From assembly GCF_010994035.1 (NCBI RefSeq), contig NZ_WIXN01000001.1, positions 62,001-126,000 of the forward strand: a stretch of 64,000 nucleotides of DNA, written 5' to 3'. The notes beneath the pieces are model-generated. The model saw only the letters and a list, made by a program, of their open reading frames with translations, did not search any database and was not told where the DNA came from. Below are positions 1 to 8,670 of the stretch, piece after piece (positions within the stretch are counted from its first letter, which is position 1; the number at the start of each line of letters is the position of its first letter). The translations under genes and the position numbers were made by a program. This DNA comes from Virgibacillus aidingensis (GTDB taxonomy: Bacteria > Bacillota > Bacilli > Bacillales > Amphibacillaceae).

Positions 1-299
1 CGGACGGCTTATTTCATGCTTTTAGCTGGTTTGCGACTATTGGCGGATTATTTATGCTTGCAGATCTAAAAAGACGCCAATCTTTGAATTGGTTATACTG
101 GTGGGGCTCGGTGCTGACTGGAGCGGGGCTTTTTCAGTTATATGATGGAATAATCCAGCATAAAGTCCTGCGGGTGCATCAAGTAAGATATATAGAAAAT
201 CTCTGGGTTTATGATTTGGTATGGAACACTGCAGCCGTACTGCTTTTGATTACCGGGTTAATCATAATTCGTCAGGCACGCCGCAGGATGAAGGGGTGA
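1..299 (+). CDS. DUF2243 membrane protein, 3' part (5' end outside window)
   Basis: The frame is open from the left edge (reading from base 3: DGLFHAFSWFATIGGLFM...) to a TGA at 297-299, so the true start lies outside the window. The first visible ATG, at 54, is internal. The residues DGLFHAFSW, the later YDGIIQHKVLRVHQ and the LVWN stretch match the DUF2243 family of small four-helix membrane proteins, which are usually about 150 residues long, so roughly the last 98 are present. At least two or three hydrophobic helices are visible, and the protein ends in a basic tail (RQARRRMKG). No biochemical role is established. The next gene starts 4 bp downstream and encodes a CtaG-family protein. 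DUF2243 and CtaG genes often sit together, which suggests a shared membrane or respiratory role (inference). Confidence 0.8.
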   Translation, partial: DGLFHAFSWFATIGGLFMLADLKRRQSLNWLYWWGSVLTGAGLFQLYDGIIQHKVLRVHQVRYIENLWVYDLVWNTAAVLLLITGLIIIRQARRRMKG

Positions 300-303
300 T
301 TTT

Positions 304-1098
304 TTGGAAAATATGCATCACGCCTTAACTATTGCGCCCTTTTGGAATGCCTTTTTTATTGTCCTGTCTGTAATTGCTGTCGGTGGTTATATCGCAGCAG
401 TAATTGTCTCCAATAAAAAAGATCATCTCAGTAAATGGCCACGGTACCGCACCGTTCTGTGGATTGCGGGAATTCTTTCAGCATTTGTCGTGATGGGCGG
501 CCCGCTTGCAAAAGCTGTTCATATGGACTTCACCTTGCATATGCTTGGTCATTTACTGCTGGGTATGTTATCCCCCTTGCTGCTTGTTTTATCATCACCA
601 ATACGGCTGATTCTCAGAGCGCTGCCTGTGAGGAGGGCGCGTCAATTCACAAGTGTAATGAGAAGCGGGTATGTGCAGTTTGTTACCCACCCTGTGACAG
701 CTTCCATTTTAAACATCGGTGGTTTGTGGATGCTATACACGACCACTTTATTTCAGCTAATGCACAAATACACCTGGCTGTACTTTCTAGTCCATTTTCA
801 TGTTTTTCTTGCCGGGTATGTTTTTACTGCTGCGATGATATACATAGATCCTGTTCCCCGTCGGTATAGTTATTTTTATAGATCAGTGGTCTTTATCCTG
901 GCGCTGGCAGCACACCAGATTCTCTCCAAGCGCATTTATGCATACCCTCCTTTGGGAGTAGCGCGTGAACAGGCTGAGGCTGGCGGTATGCTCATGTATT
1001 ATGGCGGAAATATTGTTGATGTCATTATAATTTATATTATCTGTTTGCATTGGTACCGGTCAAAAGCACCCAGGGCATCCTTGCATCAAGCGCATTAA
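304..1098 (+). CDS. ctaG: CtaG-family cytochrome c oxidase assembly protein
   Basis: This 264-residue polytopic membrane protein has about seven hydrophobic segments. It matches the caa3-type CtaG family, whose Bacillus member is needed to form active cytochrome caa3 oxidase and is thought to help deliver copper. Visible family features are His-rich helix ends (MLGHLLLGM, LVHFHVFLAGY), the ALAAHQILSK stretch and a MMYYGG-like segment before the last helix. The chosen start is TTG at 304: an AAGGGGTGA ribosome site overlaps the previous stop and sits about 5 nt away, whereas the ATG at 313 would be too distant. The gene is very probably co-transcribed with the upstream DUF2243 gene. No ctaC-ctaF oxidase genes are visible here, so this is an isolated paralogue or assembly gene. 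The call is firm at family level, less so for the exact substrate oxidase. Confidence 0.8.
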   Translation: MENMHHALTIAPFWNAFFIVLSVIAVGGYIAAVIVSNKKDHLSKWPRYRTVLWIAGILSAFVVMGGPLAKAVHMDFTLHMLGHLLLGMLSPLLLVLSSPIRLILRALPVRRARQFTSVMRSGYVQFVTHPVTASILNIGGLWMLYTTTLFQLMHKYTWLYFLVHFHVFLAGYVFTAAMIYIDPVPRRYSYFYRSVVFILALAAHQILSKRIYAYPPLGVAREQAEAGGMLMYYGGNIVDVIIIYIICLHWYRSKAPRASLHQAH

Positions 1099-1200
1099 AT
1101 AAATCGATTTGGTGAGCGGGTTTGTGCATACATTTTCCATATTGTTAACTAAAACCCTATTTGGTACGATATATTCAGAAATAGGAAAGGGAAATGGCGC

Positions 1201-2361
1201 ATGAAATTATATTGGATATGGCTCTTGTTTAATGTTGTACCCTGGGTGTTTGCTTTTCTTTACTTTGCAGGGGACATGTCTGGAATAACCTGGAGACTGC
1301 TGGGTTTATCGGTGTTCTTTATTCTGTTCTTTATCATGCCGCTTGTTAAACACCATCAGATTACTGCCATGATTTTGCTGGCAGCTAATGCTGTTATTTC
1401 CGTAATTACTTTATACCCACAACAGGAGCAAGGCTTTAATCCGTTTCTGCTGCTGATTTTATCCTTGTTGATCGGGGAAGCATATTATCGGCTGTCCGAC
1501 GCTCTGGCTGCCATTGTTACTGCGGTTGCCGCTGCGGGAATATTGATTACTATTTTGAATACGGACCTTTCTTTACCTCTCATTAGTTTTATTTCAATAT
1601 ACTTTCTGCTTTACTTTTCTGCATTAATTCTATATAAACAGACTAAAAATAAACATGATGATCTACATGCAAGATATGATGCGCTCCTTAGCGAATACAA
1701 GGGGTTAAAAAGACGGCTTGCCTCGGAGGAAGAAACAGCAAGGCAGGAGGAAAGGGTACTGATTGGGCATGAAATTCATGATTCTGTCGGCCACAAGCTT
1801 ACTGCACTCCTCATGCAAATGGAAGTATTCAGATTGAAAGCAGATGAAAAAGACAAAACGCAGATTCAATCTCTGAAGACACTTGCCAATGAGAGTCTTG
1901 AGGAAACAAGAAGTGCAGTAAAAATGCTAAAACAGCATGATGTTGGAGGGCTTCAGGGCGTTATAAGGTTAATCAGAAAACTGGAAACAGAGAGCTTTAT
2001 CCGCATTCATTTTTCCGTTAAGCATGGAGCTTTCACAGTGCCGTTGACCGGTGAGCAATCTTTTGTCATTTTTCGTTCTGTACAGGAAGCGCTAACGAAT
2101 ATTATGAAACACAGCCATGCCAGAGAGGCTGAGGTCTCGTTTGAAACGCCGGGGGGCAGTGTGTTTCGTTTTGAGATCAGCAACCCCGTAAAGAATAATC
2201 ATAGATTAAAAGAAGGATTCGGACTTACTTCCATGCGGGAAAGGCTTGAGAAAATCGGCGGAGAGCTGGAAATACTCAAAACAGAAGAGCAATTTATTGT
2301 CAGGGGTTTTATAAAAATTGGAGAGCAGGGGGAACATAATGATCCGGATACTACTCGCTGA
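1201..2361 (+). CDS. NarL-type sensor histidine kinase (HisKA_3), LnrJ/YfiJ-like
   Basis: This 386-residue membrane kinase has about five to six hydrophobic helices in residues 1-145, a charged coiled linker, a HisKA_3 dimerisation domain and a C-terminal HATPase_c domain. The phosphoacceptor is probably His193 in HEIHDSVGHKL. The N-box is visible as EALTNIMKHSHA and the G-box region as GFGLTSMRERL. AGGAAAGGG precedes the ATG at 1201. It overlaps the downstream response regulator by 23 bp, so the two are made together. The kinase/regulator pair followed, after an interruption, by three ABC-2 exporter genes resembles the Bacillus subtilis LnrJK-LnrLMN (YfiJKLMN) set that senses and exports membrane-active polyenes. 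That specific role is inferred from layout and size, and the ligand is unknown. Confidence 0.85.
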   Translation: MKLYWIWLLFNVVPWVFAFLYFAGDMSGITWRLLGLSVFFILFFIMPLVKHHQITAMILLAANAVISVITLYPQQEQGFNPFLLLILSLLIGEAYYRLSDALAAIVTAVAAAGILITILNTDLSLPLISFISIYFLLYFSALILYKQTKNKHDDLHARYDALLSEYKGLKRRLASEEETARQEERVLIGHEIHDSVGHKLTALLMQMEVFRLKADEKDKTQIQSLKTLANESLEETRSAVKMLKQHDVGGLQGVIRLIRKLETESFIRIHFSVKHGAFTVPLTGEQSFVIFRSVQEALTNIMKHSHAREAEVSFETPGGSVFRFEISNPVKNNHRLKEGFGLTSMRERLEKIGGELEILKTEEQFIVRGFIKIGEQGEHNDPDTTR

Positions 2362-2971
2362 AGATCAGATGATGGTGCGGCAGGGGTTAAAGATGATGAT
2401 AGAAACAGATGAGGAAATGAAGGTTACCGGGGAAGCAAGCAACGGAAAGGAAGCAATTTCCCTCTGTGAAAAGCAGTTATTTGATGTGGTGATTTTAGAT
2501 ATTCGGATGCCTGTGATGAATGGTATTGAAGCTGCAAAGGTGCTACAATCCCGCTTTAAGGAATTAAAAATACTCATTTTAACTACATTTGATGATAGTG
2601 AATACGTGATGGATGCACTAAAAATAGGGGTTAGCGGATATATTTTAAAAGATGGGGATACCGGTTTGCTGATCCGATCCATTCGCAGTGCATTAAAAGG
2701 AGGTCTGACTGTGGAAGATCAGGTTGCTGCCAAGGTGATGCCATTGCTTCTTAACCGGCAGGGGGGTGAGAAACCTGATCCATCGCTGACTCCGCGGGAA
2801 CGGGCTATTTTAACATGTATCGGGGAAGGGCTCAGTAATCACGAAATTGCAGACCGGCTTGGTTTATCCGTAGGGACAGTGAAAAATAATACGAGTCAGA
2901 TTCTGCAGAAACTGGATCTGAGAGACAGGACACAATTGGCGATTTACGCTATACGCCATAACCTTGTGTGA
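2339..2971 (+). CDS. NarL/LuxR-family response regulator, partner of upstream kinase
   Basis: This 210-residue two-domain regulator has a CheY-like receiver with phosphoacceptor Asp54 (VVILDIRMP) and a LuxR-type helix-turn-helix at the C-terminus (LTPRERAILTCIGEG, then IADRLGLSVGTVKNN). The start is the ATG at 2339, because GCAGGGGGA lies just upstream; an in-frame start at 2318 would lack a good site and add seven odd residues. It is read from inside the kinase gene (23-bp overlap). By family it binds DNA as a phosphorylated dimer and activates nearby genes; the likely target is the ABC exporter at 5176-8486. A decayed second copy of its last 120 bp lies at 4874-4996, directly before that exporter. 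Confidence 0.9.
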   Translation: MIRILLAEDQMMVRQGLKMMIETDEEMKVTGEASNGKEAISLCEKQLFDVVILDIRMPVMNGIEAAKVLQSRFKELKILILTTFDDSEYVMDALKIGVSGYILKDGDTGLLIRSIRSALKGGLTVEDQVAAKVMPLLLNRQGGEKPDPSLTPRERAILTCIGEGLSNHEIADRLGLSVGTVKNNTSQILQKLDLRDRTQLAIYAIRHNLV

Positions 2972-3304
2972 GGTACAAAGATAGAGGAAATGATATGGCG
3001 AAAATAAATAAATGGACCCACTTATAGTTATAAAGTTATCTCTTTTCCCTACTTTAGTTCATCGCTAAACAATATTTTGGTCACCACTATATTTCAAGGT
3101 CACTCCCCTAAACCCAAAATTACCTCAACTGCACAGAAAAATAGTAGAAAATAAAGAAATTTGCAGACTTTTGTTTTGCAAATAGCAAAAAAGTGGTAGA
3201 ATATTGCTTGGCAGAGAGAAATATCGTAGCATCGCAGCAGCTTGACGTAAATAAAATTCAGGAAAGGGGGAGGGCCCTGAGCGAAAAGCAGTAAGGGGAT
3301 TATC
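2972..3304 (+). other. Intergenic region before the M23 peptidase gene
   Basis: About 330 bp without a convincing gene; minus-strand frames here are AT-rich and lack family features. A possible sigma-A promoter reads TTTGCA at about 3175 and TAGAAT at about 3197 with a 16-nt spacer, ahead of the M23 gene. The first 30 bp after the regulator stop are also present, diverged, after the regulator remnant near 4970-4996. I see no terminator for the two-component operon. Confidence 0.4.
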
Positions 3305-4240
3305 TTGCAAACTAAGAAAGAGAAATCAAAAACATGGACTATTTTTCTATCGTCGGGACCCCAAAAACCAGTAAAGAAATTTAATCTGTCCAAAAAACTT
3401 TTTTACAGCAGTTTTGTTTTTGTATTTGCCTTAATCATGGTGGTTGGCAGTCTTACATATATTATCCTTGATTTAAATAACAAACAATCACAATTATATG
3501 GCCAAATAGAGGAACAGGAAGCTGAGCTGGTGCAGGTTCAAAGTGCAAATACTGCTTTATACGAAGAAGCGTTGGAAGTTCAACAAACAATTGAAGAGTT
3601 TAAAGACTTTGAGGCTCGATTGAGTGAACTGGAATTGGATTTGCCTGAAGACTTGCAGGATACGGATGGAAGTGGAGGACTGGAGCTTCCGAGCAATGAG
3701 AGTTATCTCGAACACACGGAAGAAGTATCTAATAACTTGTCTGAAATGAAAAAGCAGCTGCCGGAAATGGTAGATAACTTTGAACAGACAGTCAGTGCAC
3801 TTGCGGAGTATGAAGAACAGTTAAAATTTATACCAACATATTTTCCTGCTGAGGAAGGACGGATATCATCCGAGTTCGGAAATAGAAGTGACCCATTTAC
3901 TGGACAGAGTCGCTTTCATTCAGGAGCAGATATTGCAGCCCCGCTTGAAACACCTATTTATGCTGCAGCAGAAGGGGAAGTAATTCTTGCCGGAAGAAAT
4001 GGCGGTTATGGTGAAACCGTTGTCATTGATCACGGTGAAACTTACGAAACATTGTATGCGCATTTAAATTCGATAGATGTATCTGTCGGTGATCGGGTGG
4101 AAAAAGGGGAAGAAATCGGAGGTATGGGTACGACTGGTAGGAGTACTGGTGTTCATTTACATTATGAAATTATACGAAATGGCGAACATGTTAATCCGTA
4201 TTTATATATGACTTTTCATGATCGGGATGAAGAAGAATAA
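3305..4240 (+). CDS. M23-family (LytM-type) metallopeptidase, membrane-anchored
   Basis: This 311-residue protein has a short basic cytoplasmic N-terminus, one transmembrane helix at about residues 35-57, an extracellular coiled coil (about 60-170, rich in E, Q and L) and a C-terminal M23 endopeptidase domain. The zinc ligands can be read directly: His205 and Asp209 in HSGAD, and His286 in HLHYE, with His253 (YAHL) and His284 as catalytic partners. It should cleave peptide cross-links of peptidoglycan, or act as a scaffold in an envelope complex. The start is TTG at 3305, with AAGGGGAT about 4 nt upstream. A bactofilin gene begins 24 bp after its stop; M23-bactofilin pairs are a recurrent arrangement in which the cytoskeletal polymer places the hydrolase (established for other bacteria, inferred here). 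Confidence 0.9.
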   Translation: MQTKKEKSKTWTIFLSSGPQKPVKKFNLSKKLFYSSFVFVFALIMVVGSLTYIILDLNNKQSQLYGQIEEQEAELVQVQSANTALYEEALEVQQTIEEFKDFEARLSELELDLPEDLQDTDGSGGLELPSNESYLEHTEEVSNNLSEMKKQLPEMVDNFEQTVSALAEYEEQLKFIPTYFPAEEGRISSEFGNRSDPFTGQSRFHSGADIAAPLETPIYAAAEGEVILAGRNGGYGETVVIDHGETYETLYAHLNSIDVSVGDRVEKGEEIGGMGTTGRSTGVHLHYEIIRNGEHVNPYLYMTFHDRDEEE

Positions 4241-4264
4241 TTAGCTGTGGAGGTGAGAAGAAAC

Positions 4265-4666
4265 GTGTTTTCCAGTAAAAAAAATAAAAAGAAGCTGGAT
4301 GAGACGTCAACAATTGTTGGTGAAGAAACAACATTTACCGGTTCACTTGAGGTTCATTCCAGTATTAGAATTGATGGGAATATCTATGGAGAGCTGAATT
4401 GCTCGGGTGACGTCACCATTGGGCAGGAAGGCTATGTTGAAAAAACCGTGACAGCCAGAAATTTATTTTTGGCAGGCAAAATACAAGGCGATGTCAAAGT
4501 CGCGAATAAAATTCATATATATGATACCGGCTCATTGGACGGAAAAGCTGAGATGAATACTATTGTCATTGATGAAAAAGGTCAATTTAATGGAGAAAGT
4601 GTTATGAGGAATACCGAGGCTTATACAACTGAGAATGTTGTCCAAATGGAGGAAAACGGAAAGTGA
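4265..4666 (+). CDS. Bactofilin (polymer-forming cytoskeletal protein)
   Basis: A 133-residue protein with a lysine-rich N-terminal tail followed by the right-handed beta-helix bactofilin core (DUF583). The core shows regularly spaced short strands with glycines: TSTIVGEETTFTGSL, IRIDGNIYGEL, VTIGQEGYV, NLFLAGKIQGDV and IHIYDTGSLDGK. Bactofilins self-assemble into membrane-associated filaments without nucleotide. The chosen start is GTG at 4265, because a full GGAGGTGA site lies 8 nt upstream; a GTG at 4247 would place that site inside the gene. It directly follows the M23 peptidase gene and is probably in one transcript with it, so a role in localising cell-wall cutting is likely (inference). 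Confidence 0.9.
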   Translation: MFSSKKNKKKLDETSTIVGEETTFTGSLEVHSSIRIDGNIYGELNCSGDVTIGQEGYVEKTVTARNLFLAGKIQGDVKVANKIHIYDTGSLDGKAEMNTIVIDEKGQFNGESVMRNTEAYTTENVVQMEENGK

Positions 4667-4873
4667 CTGGCAGACTGTTGAAGCAGATGCGAATACATAA
4701 GGGATTAGGCTGATGTACTATGTCACTGATGACGAGAAAATATATCCGCTTTATTCTGAAGACCGTTTAAGGAAGTTATTAGCGGAACGGTTCTTCTGAT
4801 CAAAAGGTGCCTTGCTTCCGAGGTATCTGTATGAGGCATGAGGATCCTGTGCTGTTTGGAAATGGCACGCGCA
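4667..4873 (+). other. Intergenic spacer, no gene seen
   Basis: This spacer separates the bactofilin gene from the response-regulator remnant. It has no start codon with a ribosome site leading into a usable frame. It may hold more decayed regulator sequence, but I cannot align it with the intact gene beyond position 4874. Confidence 0.35.
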
Positions 4874-4996
4874 CGTTGAAAAATAATACGGGTAAGATCC
4901 TGCAGAAATTGGATCTGAGAGACTGGTCCAATTGGCGATTTACACTCTATATGCCATAACCTTGTCTGATGGACAGGGACACAGGAAATGATATGA
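4874..4996 (+). pseudogene. Fragment of a LuxR-type response regulator (decayed copy of 2339-2971)
   Basis: From GTTGAAAAATAATACG onward this stretch follows the 3' end of the intact regulator (2879-2999) almost base by base: TGCAGAAATTGGATCTGAGA, then AATTGGCGATTTAC, GCCATAACCTTGT and a TGA at the matching place, then the shared AGGAAATGATATG beyond the stop. It encodes only the last helices of the helix-turn-helix domain (NNTGKILQKLDLRD...) and has small indels (ACAGGACACAATT became ACTGGTCCAATT), so it is not functional. It sits just upstream of the exporter the regulator probably controls. Confidence 0.8.
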
Positions 4997-5047
4997 CTAA
5001 AAATAAAATGACTAAAGTAATTCCAGTTAACCTTGAGAATGACTAAA

Positions 5048-5071
5048 GACAGTGGTGACACTGTCTTTTTT
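5048..5071 (+). terminator. Intrinsic terminator before the ABC exporter operon
   Basis: A perfect 7-bp stem (GACAGTG / CACTGTC) with a GTGA loop is followed by six T. It ends transcription coming from the bactofilin side, so the exporter genes at 5176 probably have their own promoter in the following 90 bp. Confidence 0.8.
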
Positions 5072-5175
5072 CATGTATATTTTACACAGTCAGGTGAGTA
5101 TAAACCAATTAAAGATAACATTACGAAGACCTGTTTTTCTCTAAACCTGAGCCTCATACAGGAGTGTGTGTAAAT

Positions 5176-6108
5176 ATGATAGAAATAAACAAATTAACGA
5201 AGTCATTTAAAGGAAAAAAAGTGGTGGAGGACGTTGATATCTATATGGATGAAGGCGAATCGATCGGTTTGCTTGGTCCAAACGGAGCGGGTAAATCCAC
5301 TACAATTTCCATGATTTCTTCTTTATTAAAGCCCACTTCCGGGGATGTGAAATTAAATGGAAAAAGCACGATAAAAAATCCGGCTGAAATTAGAAGAATT
5401 CTTGGCGTCGTGCCGCAGGAAATTGCGCTATATGAAGAATTGTCGGCTCACGAAAATCTAAAGTTCTTTGGTGAAATTTACGGAGTCAAAAGAAATGTGC
5501 TGGAACAGCGTATTCAGAATGTGCTTGACATGGTCGGGTTGAAAAAACGCCAAAAAGAGCTGGTAAAGACCTTTTCCGGCGGGATGAAGCGCCGGGTTAA
5601 TATTGCTGCTGCCCTATTGCATAATCCTGAAATCCTTATCCTGGATGAACCGACTGTTGGAATCGACCCCCAATCAAGGAGTCATATCCTGGAAACCGTC
5701 AAAAAGCTGAATCGAGAAAATGGAACAACAGTGCTTTATACGAGTCATTATATGGAGGAAGTAGAGCAATTATGCGAACGCGTCTATATTATGGATCACG
5801 GAAGAGTAGTAGCTGCGGGCAGCAAAGAAGAACTGTTAAGTATTTTATCCAGCGAGGACACGATCCAGATAAATTTGAGTGATACAAATGATGAAGTAGT
5901 TGAGAAAATAAAGTCTATTAAAAACATACGCCGTGTGGATGAAACTAAAAATGGCATACGGATTATTTCCAAAAAAGGAAGTAATATTTTAAGTGATTTG
6001 GTACACGCAGTAGAAAGTGAAGGTATTCATTTAACCAATTTTCAGATGGAAACGCCGAGTCTTGAAGATGTTTTCCTGCATTTAACCGGCCGGACATTAA
6101 GAGACTAG
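5176..6108 (+). CDS. ABC transporter ATP-binding protein (LnrL/YfiL-like exporter ATPase)
   Basis: This is a 310-residue ATPase of the drug/antibiotic-exporter class. It shows Walker [11 protein letters not shown], signature FSGGMKRR, Walker [13 protein letters not shown] and the H-loop TSHYMEE, followed by the roughly 80-residue C-terminal extension typical of ABC-2 exporter ATPases, ending in [11 protein letters not shown]. The ATG at 5176 has GGAG about 11 nt upstream; an in-frame GTG at 5164 overlaps that site and is less likely. Two ABC-2 permease genes follow at once. The three-gene order and protein sizes match LnrLMN of Bacillus subtilis. The substrate is not readable from sequence; a membrane-active antibiotic is inferred. 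Confidence 0.88.
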   Translation: MIEINKLTKSFKGKKVVEDVDIYMDEGESIGLLGPNGAGKSTTISMISSLLKPTSGDVKLNGKSTIKNPAEIRRILGVVPQEIALYEELSAHENLKFFGEIYGVKRNVLEQRIQNVLDMVGLKKRQKELVKTFSGGMKRRVNIAAALLHNPEILILDEPTVGIDPQSRSHILETVKKLNRENGTTVLYTSHYMEEVEQLCERVYIMDHGRVVAAGSKEELLSILSSEDTIQINLSDTNDEVVEKIKSIKNIRRVDETKNGIRIISKKGSNILSDLVHAVESEGIHLTNFQMETPSLEDVFLHLTGRTLRD

Positions 6109-6120
6109 GGGGGATAATAT

Positions 6121-7383
6121 ATGATTGCATTCATAAAAAAAGATTTACTCGTATTTTGGCGGGACCGTAAAGAAGTATTGATTTCTTTGCTGGCGCCTAT
6201 CTTCATCATCATTGTAGTAAATTTTGTCTTCTCCGGTATAACGTTTGATGATGCTGGTGACATGGATATACATGCAGGGCTTGTAGTAGAAGATGATGAA
6301 GCAGCAGGTCTTCAGCAATTTGAAAAAAGACTGCAGAACATCGATTTACCTGAGAGGAAAATAGAGGTAATGATGGAACAGGCTCAGGATTTGTCACCTA
6401 TTGGTTTAATTGTATCGCTTTTTGATGACCCCGAATTAAGTTCCTGGATTCATACAGAGGAGATGAATGAAGAAGAAGCGATAGAACAGGTTGAAAATGG
6501 CGATTTGGATGCCGTCATAAAGATCCCAAATGACTTTACGTTTGATGTTGTAGGACAGATGGTGCTTGGTGAGACTGCAGATACGTCCCTTCACTTGCAG
6601 ATCGAAGAACATTCCATTGAGACAGATATTTTAACAGATATCATCGATAATTATTTGAAGACTTTCAACTATCAATTTGCACTTGGTGCAGTCGCAGAAG
6701 GAGAAGCCGGAGATGCGGTATTGCCGGAGGGAGGAAGAGAGGTTATTAACGAAAGTGCAGTTGAATGGGACCTTGCCCAATATTACGCAGTTGCGATGAG
6801 TACGCTCTTTGCATTATTTATTGCCGCTACGGTTGCTGTAAAGACGGAAACGGAAAAAAGGGAACGTGTTTTCAATCGGATTTTATTAACGAACAGCCGC
6901 CCAGTTTCTTATTTAATGGGTAAAACTTTTTCCACTTTTGCTATGACCTGGATACAGTTAATGCTTGTATTTTTTGTAAGTGACCTTCTGCTGGGTATTT
7001 TTCCCGAAAAGTCAGTGAATTATTGGCTGGGTATTATTGTGATTGTCACATTTTTTTCATTCGTTGTTGCTGGGTTATCTGCAAGTTTTACGTCATTGAT
7101 GTTAAGAATGAAAAATCTCAATGCAGCTAATGGACTGTTTACGATTGTAATTATGGTCATGGCTGCTTTAGGCGGGAACTTTTTTCCGATGGAACAGCTT
7201 CCGGAATGGCTGGAAGCACTTAGTGGATGGACACCGACCGGGATAACGATATCTTTATTTACGGAATTTCTCCAAACAGATGATATTGTTTCTTTTGCTG
7301 CTCCGTTAATGAAACTAGCCGGATTTTTTATAGGGTTTCTTCTCTTCGGGGTTCTCTTGTTTCCCGAAAGGAGGAGAGCATAA
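6121..7383 (+). CDS. ABC-2 type permease 1 of the exporter
   Basis: This 420-residue ABC-2 superfamily permease has one N-terminal helix (LISLLAPIFIIIVVNFVFSG), a long extracellular domain at about residues 45-215 rich in acidic residues, and five or six helices in the C-terminal half. The C-half shows the family features EKRERVFNRILLTNSRPVSYLMGK and a late MVMAALGGNFFPMEQLP segment. GGGGGGA precedes the ATG at 6121, 12 bp after the ATPase stop. It partners with the next permease as a heterodimer. Its role is export or membrane detoxification with the 5176 ATPase (family knowledge). Confidence 0.85.
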   Translation: MIAFIKKDLLVFWRDRKEVLISLLAPIFIIIVVNFVFSGITFDDAGDMDIHAGLVVEDDEAAGLQQFEKRLQNIDLPERKIEVMMEQAQDLSPIGLIVSLFDDPELSSWIHTEEMNEEEAIEQVENGDLDAVIKIPNDFTFDVVGQMVLGETADTSLHLQIEEHSIETDILTDIIDNYLKTFNYQFALGAVAEGEAGDAVLPEGGREVINESAVEWDLAQYYAVAMSTLFALFIAATVAVKTETEKRERVFNRILLTNSRPVSYLMGKTFSTFAMTWIQLMLVFFVSDLLLGIFPEKSVNYWLGIIVIVTFFSFVVAGLSASFTSLMLRMKNLNAANGLFTIVIMVMAALGGNFFPMEQLPEWLEALSGWTPTGITISLFTEFLQTDDIVSFAAPLMKLAGFFIGFLLFGVLLFPERRRA

Positions 7384-8486
7384 TGCTGCCAGTATTTAAA
7401 GCACAATTAAAAAAGGACATAAGAAGCCCTTGGACTGTGATTTTAATGATTGTTGGAAGTATGCTTTTAACGTTTATTTTTGCGGATACTGATCAACAAT
7501 CAAAAATAGATGTACCTATTTTTAGCAGTGAGTCAAATAAGGAAGAAGTAGAAGAAAAATGGGAGTTACTGCTGAATAATAATCAGGGTTATTCGTTTGT
7601 TGTTACTGATGAAAAAGAGGCGAGGGCGGAGGTAGAAGAAGGAGATAGTGAGGCTGCCCTTCAGCTGTTTGATAATGATTACCAAGTAATTGCAGCTGCC
7701 GATTCACGGGCTGTCCAATTATTGGAAGACTATGTTCATACTGTGTTTACACAAGAGGCACAGTTAAGGGCGGCTGCTGGTTCAGAGAATGTGGAAGCTA
7801 CCAGGAATGAAGTGGACGTCTATTTGGAAAATGCTCCTTTACAAATGCAAATTGAATCCATCGAGGGTGGAGAAGTGCCCGAACATAATATGATCCTTCA
7901 ATTGCTGTTTGGTATTACTTTATTCTTATCCATGTTTACGATTGGTTTTAAAGTAAACGGGGTAACTTCGGATAAAGTAAGTGGTGTATGGGATAGAATG
8001 ATTCTCTCTCCTACGAGTAAAACCGGTATGTATACCGGTCACTTGTTTTACAGCTTTTTTATAGGGTTTACGCAAATTTTTATTGTGCTGGTGTTATTTC
8101 ATTATGTGCTGGATTACGATCTCGGGTATCATTTTGGCATGATACTGACAGTTGCAGCTGTTTTTGCAATCAGCATGGTAAGTGTATCCATGTTGATTAC
8201 CGGATTTGTGAAAACGCCGGAGCAGTTCAATATGATATACACGTCTGTTATACCGATTATACCGATCATCAGCGGTGTTTATATGCCTCCCGGTCTGATT
8301 AGTAATCCAATTCTTTTGTTTGTCGCAGACTTATTCCCGCTGGCTCATGCGATGGAGGCCTTGATGGATATAGCACTATTTGATGCAGGATGGAGTGAGA
8401 TTACGCTGCCTCTTGTATTAATGCTGCTGATTGGTGTGATCTCCATGGGAGTTGGTGTGAATTTGGTGGAGAGAAGGAAGGATTGA
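7383..8486 (+). CDS. ABC-2 type permease 2 of the exporter
   Basis: This 367-residue paralogue of the preceding permease has the same plan: helix 1 at about residues 18-35, an extracellular domain to about 165, then five or six helices with the conserved KVSGVWDRMILSPTSKTGMYTGH region and a late IIPIISGVYMPPG segment. Its ATG overlaps the previous stop by one base (TAATG), so the two subunits are translationally coupled. It ends the operon. No terminator is obvious, and downstream lies a run of decayed genes. Confidence 0.85.
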   Translation: MLPVFKAQLKKDIRSPWTVILMIVGSMLLTFIFADTDQQSKIDVPIFSSESNKEEVEEKWELLLNNNQGYSFVVTDEKEARAEVEEGDSEAALQLFDNDYQVIAAADSRAVQLLEDYVHTVFTQEAQLRAAAGSENVEATRNEVDVYLENAPLQMQIESIEGGEVPEHNMILQLLFGITLFLSMFTIGFKVNGVTSDKVSGVWDRMILSPTSKTGMYTGHLFYSFFIGFTQIFIVLVLFHYVLDYDLGYHFGMILTVAAVFAISMVSVSMLITGFVKTPEQFNMIYTSVIPIIPIISGVYMPPGLISNPILLFVADLFPLAHAMEALMDIALFDAGWSEITLPLVLMLLIGVISMGVGVNLVERRKD

Positions 8487-8536
8487 ATATAAAAGCAGAA
8501 GCGAACGAAGTCCCTGCAGTATTTTTTGAAGTTAAA

Positions 8537-8555
8537 TAAACGTTTGATCTAATAG
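8537..8555 (+). repeat. 19-nt direct repeat, left copy
   Basis: TAAACGTTTGATCTAATAG here matches TAAACGTTTGATTTAATAG at 11356-11374 with one mismatch. The two copies flank a 2.8-kb block of three broken genes plus an intact DUF418 gene. They could be target-site or recombination scars, or simply copies of a short regulatory motif. Confidence 0.4.
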
Positions 8556-8670
8556 TGAATCATCTTCCATCATCTTAATGTGGTGTCCTGGAAAAAAGAC
8601 AAATAAGGGTAGCAAAAACATGGAGGAATTTAGCATCCGGGAGGAAAAAACAAATAACCATGAATTTAAC

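Noticed and set aside
435-869. 144-codon plus-strand ORF inside ctaG
   Set aside because: Shifted-frame shadow with many Cys and Ser and no start site; the CtaG frame is clearly the coding one.
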